DNA of 64,000 bases from Allium sativum (lineage: Eukaryota; Streptophyta; Magnoliopsida; Asparagales; Amaryllidaceae), in contig CM060910.1 in NCBI GenBank assembly GCA_030737875.1, positions 65,976,501 through 66,040,500 of the forward strand, written 5' to 3'. The first letter of the stretch is position 1; every line of letters starts with the position of its first letter. Below, piece after piece: positions 1 through 9,210 of the stretch. The notes under the pieces were generated by a model, which was given only the letters and a program-made list of their open reading frames with translations, had not been told where the DNA came from and searched no databases. Position numbers and translations under genes: made by a program.

Positions 1-118
1 GGGAAGGAATAGTCTTAACTGGATCCCAATCCTTGGAAAGGGAAAATGACGTAGAAAAGAATATTTCTTCCGACAAGGAACCCATTTCAGCTGAAACAGA
101 ATACGATTATGAGAACAC
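1..118 (+). pseudogene. Fragment of Tat-like Ty3/gypsy pol (element H), upstream of integrase
   Basis: Reading the frame that starts at base 3 gives an open stretch to 118, ending in a Tyr-Asp-Tyr-Glu-Asn segment. The same frame resumes directly after element A at 19376, so this is the left half of a pol gene split by A. The last five bases (aacac, 114-118) are repeated at 19371-19375 as the target duplication of A. In Tat-like elements this stretch links RNase H to the integrase zinc domain. It has no diagnostic motif of its own; the assignment rests on continuity with 19376 onward. Confidence 0.7.
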
Positions 119-479
119 TGTGACGATAAGGAATTTCGCTCGATCCGAATCGATCGCTAAACCGACCAAGACCGTTCGAAACCCCTGATTGTTTTGAGAA
201 CACGACAAATTGGAACACAAACAGAAGAACATTTCATTGCTTATTACAACAATTCCATCAGAATACAAGAATATACAGAGTATGAATGAGTAAAATACAT
301 TCAATAAATATCAGAGGTTTAAATTACATTACAGAGCAGCGGAAAATAATACAAAACACAACTGAAGGAGATATACAGATACAGAGCTTTCCGGATATCA
401 TTCCAGCTGTAAACTAGGATCCTGTGAATATAAATCTGCAAAACCAAAACTAGTAGCTGCCCGTGGAAAATAGGGGCAC

Positions 480-1290
480 CCAGAGTTTAGGTTAAAACAA
501 TAAACTCCGGGTCAGTCATGTGACTGGTGTGAGAACTAAAACAGTTATTAATCTTTATTTTTAAGTTAGGTAAATCAAGGGACCACGCCGTATAACACGG
601 AACGGGTTTCCTCCCAAGAATACTAGTGCATAAAACAACAACGCAATGCTAAATAAAGAACAATGAAGCTATTACAAGACCCAGGTCCCATCACATAATG
701 CAACACAAGCCGGAGGATAGGGTTTTACCTTATAATAGCCAAAGAATGCTTGATACGCTAAATTTCATCTTTTATTATTACTATAAGTGTATAGTGTCAA
801 AACAATTTCAATCATAGACGGCATGGGTACCATATATCATGTCGCCAATACTAGGCTCTACAATCAAAACCGCAAAGTCACGTATTGGAAGTTGGGTTTC
901 CATTTGTGAACCGAGACAAAAGATAGTCCTTTACCGAATTCGAGACTGTCTAGCCCGAGTCTCAGGCAAGTACTCAGTCAAGGCTTTGGATCGTCAGGGC
1001 CGGTCCACCGATGTGGATTAAAATGCCTGAACACTGCGTTTCCCCGCCCTTTGGGGGCGTAAATGAGTCCTATGACTCCATCGGCTCCACATAGTCACCG
1101 GTATATCCGAGGCGCCTCGCAACCCAACAACCACATAAGTCAAACTCGTCAGGGCATGTCAAACCACTGACGCCACTTCTAGCTAGAAGGAAACGCATGC
1201 CCTCCCTGAGGTCCTCTCCCGTTTCTGGTTCACAACCGGGGTGTGAGGCTCGCGAATTAACGCTACACAAAGCTATGCCACACAGGCTGT
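480..1290 (-). other. Conserved structured 3' portion of the A-type LTR
   Basis: This block is strongly conserved in all three A-type LTRs (also about 7655-8460 and 9580-10390). It carries several short inverted repeats, such as the palindrome CTTCTAGCTAGAAG near 1176, and a motif with CCGT and ACGG arms near 590. Parts recur in the LTRs of B: GCGGTTTTGATTGTA, the ACGGCGTGGTC block and the GACTGACCCGGAGTTTA block. The position in the R-U5 part of the LTR and conservation without a stable reading frame fit an RNA-level or 3'-processing role (inference). Confidence 0.6.
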
Positions 1291-2183
1291 GCTTTGATCA
1301 TCAACCACAAGACTCTGCTTTTCAACAGATGCCTTGATCATTTGCATCTTAGCATGCCACACAGGCAAACCATTCCATGCAACCGATATCCATCAATCAC
1401 ATAGAATGATATCCAATGTCAGACACACAGTCCATTTACAAGTCCGTTCTGGGTCTGAATGAAACCGGAGGCACCATGTACCTCGCATATCCATCGATCT
1501 CCAAGTACGTCCGGACGATCACCAACTGATTCCCCTCTCTTGGGTGTACAGCCCAATCAAGATCATCAGTAATTACCCAAACGATGTGAAGACCTCCGGT
1601 CTTCGACCACCATCTTCATCCTCGACACATCGTCGAATCAGTTATTTAGAATGGGATAAACCCGGTCTTTCTGAATAACTCGCGTATATAATAAACAAGT
1701 GTTACACAAACACAACATACGCCTCATTCCAATTCAGAATATTCTTTTATTCAAATATTCTTATACTTTGGGAAAGGTTCCTATTAATTTTATCAAAGAT
1801 AAATTCTTTAAAATTTATTCTTTAATCTTCTTTTGAATATCAATTCAAACCAAATTATGGTTTATCCAAACTAGTCGGGATTAGCGAACCTTACCGAAGT
1901 AATCACTTGTTTTAAATTTCCCAGTCCCAACCTATTCATCCCATGAAGTAAAGCTAGTAATACTTCATATCTAACACCACGGTGTTATCGGAAAATTCAA
2001 TTACCATTTCACGTTCAAATCTAATTAAAGATTTAACTATCGCCTGGAGCAAAACTGGTGATACTCCATTCTCAATCATTTCAATCTAATTAAAGATTCA
2101 TTAAAACTCCACTTGGTTTTAATCTTCCCAAAAATCAATATTAATGATTGTTTAACTTGGGAAATCATATTCTGTCTTTAACT

Positions 2184-2773
2184 GGGTTAAATAACCAATG
2201 TCATTTAAAACACGGTTCACGATAAACCCAAAATCACATTCCATTTATAATGGAATATACTTGGAAAACAAATCGATATATATATATATAATTGATATAA
2301 ACTTCCATATCCGACTAATAATATAAATGGAATAACGGCAATGCCTTTTAAATTCCAGATATATTAGTTGTCTTCCTCCACATTAATTCACTTCGATTAT
2401 TACCAAATCGAATTCCATTCCATTCCAACTTATTTTATTAAATTGGAAAACTTTACTTTGAGAAATCTCCTTTAAATCTTAACAAAAGATTTATAAATTC
2501 CAAATCACATTTCACTGTAAATCGGGTTAAAGAACGAATGTCGTTAAAACACAGTTCACGATAAATCCAATTCAGATTCCATTAATTATCGGGTTAAAGA
2601 ACAAGTGTTATTTAAAACACCGTTTGCGATAAACCCAAAAATCAATTCCTATTCAATTCCAATTAAATACCATTTAATTAGTATATTTCATTAAATCTAA
2701 ATAAAAAGATTTAATCTTTTCCTCAACTGGGTTTAAGAACAGTGTTAATGAAGACACCATTCACGAATAACCC
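2184..2773. repeat. Four dispersed hairpin repeats in the A LTR
   Basis: Four related segments of 45-46 bp lie at 2184-2229, 2524-2568, 2591-2636 and 2729-2773. Each begins GGGTT and ends in AACCC or a near match. Inside are nested complementary pairs GAAC/GTTC (GAACC/GGTTC in the first type) and TGT/ACA, so each can fold into a stem. Equivalent copies occur in the right A LTR (about 15325-15370, 15646-15690, 15712-15758, 15849-15895). Three are in A' (about 11326-11371, 11395-11439, 11525-11568). No known element part explains them. Confidence 0.65.
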
Positions 2774-3768
2774 AAATCCCATTTGATATTAAATACAAGG
2801 CTCTTAATAGAAAATATATCGGCTTATATTCAATATCGAATTCTACGACCAACAAATATCGTATTGGAAACAACGATATAAATATATCTTTCAAATTTCC
2901 ATAACAATATCTGTATAATCACGAAATCCAACATCGAAATATTCCAAAGACAATTTCAATTCAAATCCATTCCAATTCAATTATTGGAAATTCTGGTTAC
3001 TTTTAAAACCCTTTCAAATCCAATTTATTTATTTCAAAAATAAATGGATTATAATTCTAGTTCAAAACTGGTTTATTTCGATAAAAATCTATTTTTATCT
3101 TTTCAAATATGGAATTTTTCATCCCAATTCTTTTCAAATTGTTTCTTATGATTTCACACAAATTATTACCATTTTAAATAATTTTATCAAGGCCCGTACA
3201 GTCGATTTCCATCAACGGCCATCGAACTGCACTTACAGCGACCTTTTCTAAATTTGATTTGGACATATTTCCAAATTCAACAGTTAAACTTCTAATTTCT
3301 TGTATTCGTTAGAAAGATCTTTTCGAAACGAACCCAACGGTTCAGGTTTTAGGAGAATCCGACGGATGGATCTCCCGTAATGTCCATTCGAAGCCAATGG
3401 TCGAAATTCGCGAACTGCTGCAGCGCGACGTGTTCTATTCAGGCCATTATATATATAATATATATTATATATATTTCGTCGATTTCCTTTCAAAACGTAT
3501 TTTATAAATCGTTTTAAATTCGTTTTCAAAACGATTTCAACTTCATATTCAATCTCTAATCAAAATTGAATATTCCATATCATTAATCTATAAATGATAA
3601 TATTTTCAAAACGTTATATTTTTAAATCAATTCCTTTTCGATATTCATTATAAAAATGAATAAAATCGATATAAATATCGTTCACGTCAAAATGGCGCAT
3701 ATCTAATCAACACGGCTTTATATATTTCAATAACTTCGTTATTCTATTTAACAGATGAATATTTCCTT

Positions 3769-3972
3769 CAACACATGAATTTTCTTTTATTCAACACATG
3801 AATATATATTTTATTCAACACATGAATTTTCTTTTATTTCTTTCTTACAATAAAAATGTGAATTTTATTGTATAAATATTTCGTTCAACACATGAATAGT
3901 TTCAACACATGAATATTCTCAACACATGAGTATTGTCAACACATGACTATTTTGTTTATTCAACACATGAAT
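3769..3972. repeat. Spaced CAACACATGAAT iterated motif (3' LTR of A)
   Basis: The 12-mer CAACACATGAAT or a close variant recurs about eight times, separated by variable T-rich spacers. The same array occurs at 16893-17100 (right A LTR) and, more regularly, at 12567-12753 (A'). The core CACATG is an E-box-like hexamer. It lies about 1.3 kb downstream of the inferred transcription start. Confidence 0.8.
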
Positions 3973-4631
3973 ATAATTTATTTTCTAAATTGGAATGAGA
4001 CCCACTTAATTACCATATAATGTTATTTATATGGGTTCTGTACAACACATGTATATAATAACAATGATAAATAATCAACCATCATCCAAAGTGCACCACA
4101 CAACAGCATAAGCATTAAATATAAATAATTAACGCTTACATAGTCTGTCAACCCATCGATTGACATATAACTAAACAATCGGGATTAGTGTACGTCAAAT
4201 ATCATCCCAATATCCGTGTGGGGTTTCAAATCAACAAACACATATTTTTATTTGTGCAGTTGGGCAATGTGTAAAATTTATCGTCCCAATCAATATCAGT
4301 CAAATGGGTGTAATCGTCCGATTTGTTTATAAATATTTATTTTATATACACGTTAAAAATTATATTTTTAACTATAAAATATTTTATTCATTCCACTTCA
4401 CACAATCAACTTTCACAACACATCAATTAAACGAACAAGTCATCCATGGTCTGTGGGCAACGGGTGTAGGGTGCTGCTAAGCACCGTCTGCATCCTAGTA
4501 TATATTTCAAATAGAAATTAAAATAAAAGTGAGGAGTTCTCACCAATAAGCTAAACCAAACGCCGCGACTCTTCACATGTAGGAAATCTTCGCCGTGCTC
4601 GCCTTTTGTCACTTTCGTCGTCCGTGTTCAC

Positions 4632-4835
4632 TACATATATAAAAATCACATTTTTATATTCTCTAGTATATAAAAATCATATTTTTAATTCGCTACATAT
4701 ATAAAAATCACATTTTTATATTCTCTATTATATAAAAATCATATTTTTAATTCGCTACATATATAAAAATCACATTTTTATATTCTCTACTATATAAAAA
4801 TCATATTTTTATAATCTCTACTTCATATATATAAA
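4632..4835. repeat. Tandem AT-rich palindromic repeat (3' LTR of A)
   Basis: About seven units of 30-34 bp, each built around AAAAATCACATTTTTA or AAAAATCATATTTTTA, which is self-complementary apart from the centre. Two unit types alternate, giving a higher-order period of roughly 62 bp. Counterparts lie at 13430-13735 (A') and 17765-17965 (right A LTR). Confidence 0.8.
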
Positions 4836-4987
4836 AATCAAATCTTTTTACGTATAAAAATCTCAACTTTTTTCCTATAATAAAAACTAGCTTTATATAA
4901 ATAAATAAAAATTGAAACTTTATATAATCAATAAAAATTACATCAGATTTTTGTATAGGTAAATAAGGATTAAATCAGAAGAACTCA

Positions 4988-5290
4988 CTAGGTTTTCACA
5001 TCGGTTTTGGATCTGGGGGGGGGGGGAGAGATCTGTGCGTCGATGAACTGGAGGAAGGGGGTTTCGATCGGAGGGCTGCGCGAGAGGTGGTGCCAGCTGG
5101 CTCGACGGAGGCTGCTTCGGTGGGGTAGAGCGACGCTGATTTGGGGGCTAGGGTTTCCTGAACGGCGCCGGAGAGATGGGGGAAGGGAGGAGGAGAGGAA
5201 GGGGGGGTGGCGACGACGAACTGCGACGGTGGGGGAACGACGGGAGAGGGAGATGAGCGCGATGAAGCTTTTCATCTTCTTTCTTTTTTA
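4988..5290 (-). promoter_or_regulatory. GC-rich pyrimidine-rich leader of the A LTR, ending in a splice-donor-like GTGAGT
   Basis: Read on the minus strand this island resembles a plant 5' untranslated leader: C/T-rich runs (CTCTCTCC), GGCGCCG, AAACCCTAGCCC. It ends at GTGAGTTCTTC (about 4984-4994), a good match to a 5' splice site. It contrasts sharply with the AT-rich DNA around it. A 95-residue frame spans 5275-4988, low-complexity Ser/Pro/Arg, with no recognised domain and not kept in A'. I read it as the start of the LTR transcript, perhaps derived from a captured host leader (inference). Confidence 0.55.
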
Positions 5291-5335
5291 AAGTGAGCGT
5301 TGACCGTTAAGGGTAGAGGAGGGAAATAGGAGAGA

Positions 5336-5380
5336 GAGGAAATATAATTATATAATTATATAATTATATATTTTATTTTT
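5336..5380 (-). promoter_or_regulatory. Probable TATA region of the A LTR
   Basis: A run of TATAATTATA units on the minus strand, followed 20-40 bp downstream by a CTCTCTCC pyrimidine patch, as in plant core promoters. The right LTR keeps the arrangement near 18475-18502. Transcription would start about 0.95 kb into the LTR and leave an unusually long R-U5 of roughly 5 kb. Confidence 0.5.
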
Positions 5381-6250
5381 TCAAAAAGTACCTTTTTATT
5401 TTGAACTCGAAATCAAACCCGCCGACTGTCGCCCCTAGCTAATTACCCCCATTCCGAACACAATGGGATATGTTGCGTAAGCCAATTTGACCGTTTTGAT
5501 TTGTTTTCGCCAAAATCAAAATATAAATCTATATATTGAATTTGAACACACATTTCAATTTACCGGGGCCACATACGGACTCTAAAAATTCCCAAAAAAT
5601 ATTTTCTAGCTTCGTATTGACGATACGGTTCTAACAAAACTAATTTCGTCAAATTCTGAGACCGTTTGAACAATGGCCATTTTCTGGTCGACTAAAATTG
5701 ACTGAAACTGTTAAAACACATTTTCTTTTGCCATGCTCACATATTGATTCAGAAAATTATGAATTTTGGAATCTAGCAATAACTTAACATCACGGATCCA
5801 ACAAAAGTGGTTTCGTTGAATAAGAAGTTCGTTTGCAAAATGGCTATTTTTAAGGGCCAAAATTCCATAGCGACTATTCTGAATTTTCAACTGGGCATAA
5901 CTTTTTATTCCCTCTATGAAATTTCAATTTTTCGGATTCGTTGGAAAGATATTTTCAAATAGATTCTAATATTTTTGGTTTCACTAAAATCCGGTTTATT
6001 TTGAATCCTGTACACTCATTTGAAATTTGAAATCGAAATTTCGAACTATAGCGCCATTTTCAATTCCTTTTATAAATAAAAATAAATATTTATATTCTAA
6101 CGTCGATTATAATAAATATATACGTTCTATTTCTACTCAAAATAAATTTCTTGTCGTTATTATTTAAAATAAATCATTTTAAATATTCAAAATTCACTAA
6201 AATTGCCAAAATAAAAAATTTAAATTGGCTCGGATTTCCAGGTTATTACA

Positions 6251-6284
6251 ATCTCCCCCACTTAAAACTTTTCATCCCCGAAAA
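6251..6284 (-). other. Polypurine tract and preceding palindrome of element A
   Basis: On the minus strand AAGTGGGGGAGAT (6263-6251) abuts the 3' LTR and is the plus-strand priming tract. Just upstream (about 6284-6270) lies TTTTCGGGGATGAAAA, a short palindrome with a GGGA-type centre. Counterparts precede the tracts of B, C and D. Confidence 0.85.
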
Positions 6285-7150
6285 GGAACGAAGCTGAAAG
6301 TTGTTTAACTAATCAATTCAACTTTCATTATTTTCATTACGGCTTAAGTTCTTCAACTTTTCAGTTTCTAATAACTTTTCAAATTTTTCAAAAATTTGAC
6401 TAACACCCTAAATTTTCGAAAAATTTCGCCATAACCTCCCTTGCACCGGGAGCTTCAGGATATTTCAAATAGCCTCCCATAGCCCTCACCAATCCAAAAA
6501 GAAAAAGAAACAGCCAATCGGCTCATAAAAATCATCAAAAACCCAAGAAATACAATAAACATGTACCTATTTGTCAGACAAACAATTTTATTCTTCTGCT
6601 CTAGCCTCCTTGCTATGACCTGTTCAATGGATACACATGTGTATGCATGCAATTTCAAACAATTTTCAATACAGTCCAACATTTGATATAATTTGGCTAA
6701 ATCGTTCAAATTCTAATTAATCACAACAATAATCAAACAACACAAACAGCAATCAATTAGTTGATTAACGTTTCAAATTCATAATTTTAATACATAGTCC
6801 AAAATCAGATTTTTGATGCCAAGTCACAACAGTATATTCTAACTATATTTTGGTTCTCACACCAGTCAATTGGAGATATATAAATATCCCACTTTCGAAA
6901 CATGAACACAACACTGATGATGGGTACCCATCATCAGAATCATTCCCGGGCGACTACAGTGCGCTATACCTATCCAGTATATTAAAATTTCAAATACACG
7001 TGGATCAGACGTATACGCAAAATCTTTATATATTGGATTGTCCAAATTCAACATAAATAAATATTCAAATACGAATAATTGATTTAAATTTTCAAAACAA
7101 AAATTGTTTTCAATTTTATTTTCAAAATATCACTCTTCACACTCGTTCTA

Positions 7151-7207
7151 GGATACTATTGATCCCATCTCTAACAAATCATTCTTATTGGATATTACTA
7201 ATCCAAT
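7151..7207 (-). other. Twin leader hairpins of element A (TAGTAAT-type loop)
   Basis: About 75 bp into the internal region, 7207-7187 folds as a perfect 7-bp stem, ATTGGAT with ATCCAAT, around the loop TAGTAAT. A second hairpin at 7165-7151 pairs GGAT with ATCC around CAATAGT. B and C have two such hairpins in the same place. Confidence 0.7.
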
Positions 7208-7267
7208 CTCTGATGAATTCTTTCGTTCGGTTCTAATGTGTCTTGTTCTCGAGCTCTGTAAACCAGA

Positions 7268-7281
7268 GCCCTGATACCAAA
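7268..7281 (-). other. Primer binding site of element A (initiator-Met tRNA)
   Basis: On the minus strand TGGTATCAGGGC (7279-7268) lies two bases inside the 5' LTR end. Plant Ty3/gypsy elements primed by initiator-Met tRNA carry TGGTATCAGAGC, so one base differs. Confidence 0.88.
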
Positions 7282-9210
7282 TGTGACGATAAGGAATTTC
7301 GCTCGATCTGAATCAATCGCTAAACCGACCAAGACCGTTCGAAACCCCTGATTGTTTTGAGAACATGACAAATTGGAACACAAACAGAAGAACATTTCAT
7401 TGCTTATTACAACAATTCCATTAGAATACAAGAATATACAGAGTATGAATGAATAAAATACATTCAATAAATATCAGAGGTTTAAATTACATTACATAGC
7501 AGCGGAAAATAATACAAAACACAACTGAAGGAGATATACGGATACAGAACTTTCCGGATATCATTCCAGCTGTAAACTAGGATCCTGTGAATATAAATCT
7601 GCAAAACTAAAACTACTAGCTGCCCGTGGAAAATAGGGGCATCCAGAGTTTAGGTTAAAACAATAAACTCCAGGTCAGACATGTGACTGGTGTGAGAACT
7701 AAAACAGTTATTAATCTTTATTTTAAAGTTAGGTAAATCAAGGGACCATGCCGTATAACACGGAACGAGTTTCCTCCCAAGAATACCAGTGCATAAAACA
7801 ATAGCGCAATGCTAAATAAAGAACAATGAAGCTATTATAAGACCCAGGTCCCATCACATAATGCAACACAAGCCGGAGGATACGGTTTTACCTTATAATA
7901 GCAAAAGAATGCTTGATACGCTAAATTTCATCTTTTATTATTACTATAAGTGTATAGTGTCAAAACAATTTCAATCATAAGTATCAATCATAGACGGCAT
8001 GGGTACCATATATCATGTCGCCAACACTAGGCTCTACAATCAAAACCGCAAAGTCACGTATTGGAAGTTGGGTTTCCATCTGTGAACCGAGGCAAAAGAT
8101 AGTCCTCCACCGAATTCGAGACTGTCTAGCCCGAGTCTCAGGCAAGTACTCAGTCAAGCCTTTGGATCGTCAGGGCCGGTCCACCGATGTGGATTAAAAT
8201 GCCTGAACACTGCATTTCCCCGCCCTTTGGGGCGTAAATGAGCCCTATGACTCCATCGGCTCTACATAATCACCGATATATCCGAGGTACCTTGCAACCC
8301 AACAACCACATAAGTCAAACTCGTCAGGGCGTGTCAAACCACTGACGCCACTTCTAGCTAGAAGGAAACGCATGCCCTCCCTGAGGTCCTCTCCCGTTTC
8401 TGGTTCACAACCGGGGTGTGAGGCTCGCGAATTAACGCTACACAAAGTTGTGCCACACAGGCTGTGTATTGATCATCAACCACAAGACTCTGCTTTTCAA
8501 CAGAAGCCTTGATCATTTGCATCTTAGCATGCCACACAGGCAAACCATTCCATGCAACCGATATCCATCAATCACATAGAATGATATTCAATGTCAGACA
8601 CACAGTCCATTTACAGGTCCGTTCTGGGTCTGAATGAAACCGGAGGCACCTTGTACCTCGCATATCCATCGATCTCCAAGTACGTCCAGACGACCACCAA
8701 CTGATTCCCTCCTCTTGGGTGTACAGCCCAATCAAGATCATCAGTAATTATCCAAACGATGTGAAGACCTCCGGTCTTCGACCACCGTCTTCATCCTCGA
8801 CACATCGTCGAATCAGTTATTCAGAATGGGATAAACCCGATCTTTCTGAATAACTCGCGTATATAATAAACAAGTGTTACACAAACACAACATACGCCTC
8901 ATTGCAATTCAGAATATTCTTTTATTCAAATATTCTTGTACTTTGTGAAATGTTCCCATTAATTTTATCAAAGATAAATTCTTTAAAATTTATTCTTTAA
9001 TCTTCTTTTGAATATCAATTCAAACCAAATTATGGTTTATCCAAACTAGTCAGGATTAGCGAACCTTACCGAAGTAATCACTTGTTTTAAATTTCCCAAT
9101 CCCAGCGTATTCATCCCATGAAGTAAAGCTAGTAATACTTCATATCTAACACCATGGTGTTATCGGTAAATTCAATTACCTACTTACGTTCAAATCTAAT
9201 TAAAGATTTA
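7282..9210 (-). repeat. 5' LTR of element A, part 1 (terminal portion)
   Basis: Corresponds to 119-2036 of the left LTR. It breaks off at attta (9206-9210), where the solo LTR A' has inserted, and the same sequence resumes at 15177. Includes the conserved structured block. Adjacent to the primer site, so this is the transcription-driving (5') LTR. Confidence 0.92.

Larger units (their letters stand above)
119..6250 (-). repeat. 3' LTR of element A (6132 bp)
   Basis: On the minus strand it starts at 6250 (TGTAATAACC) and ends at 119 (CGTCACA). It matches 7282-9210 joined to 15177-19370 nearly base for base, with scattered substitutions and small indels, for example a 13-bp gap near 815. In transcription order it holds a conserved U3 (about 6250-5400), AT-rich promoter (about 5340-5375), GC-rich leader (about 5290-4988), palindromic AT array (4632-4835), CAACACATG array (3769-3972), four hairpin repeats (2773-2184), and a conserved structured block (about 1270-480). 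Short ORFs in it (839-1021, 1070-1270, 3284-3529, 4988-5275) lack support as genes. Confidence 0.93.
6251..7281 (-). other. Internal region of element A, non-coding
   Basis: Between the LTRs lie 1031 bp with no gag, protease, RT or integrase similarity. Frames at 6455-6709 and 6850-7056 are short and show no domain. A block of about 40 bp near 6400-6438 resembles blocks at the same relative place in B and C and ends in a stop codon in a common register. Paired hairpins occupy the primer-site end. Otherwise AT-rich unique sequence. Confidence 0.8.

Noticed and set aside
839..1270. Frames of 60-66 codons on both strands, repeated at 8015-8445 and partly at 10071-10367
   Set aside because: They repeat only because the LTR repeats. 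A' breaks the frame, no domain is seen, and both strands are open in the same GC-richer block. Non-coding constraint is more likely.
5007..5291. GC-rich island as a host gene exon
   Set aside because: Repeated at the same LTR position (18143-18445), embedded in the LTR, frames not preserved in A'. Treated as an LTR leader.
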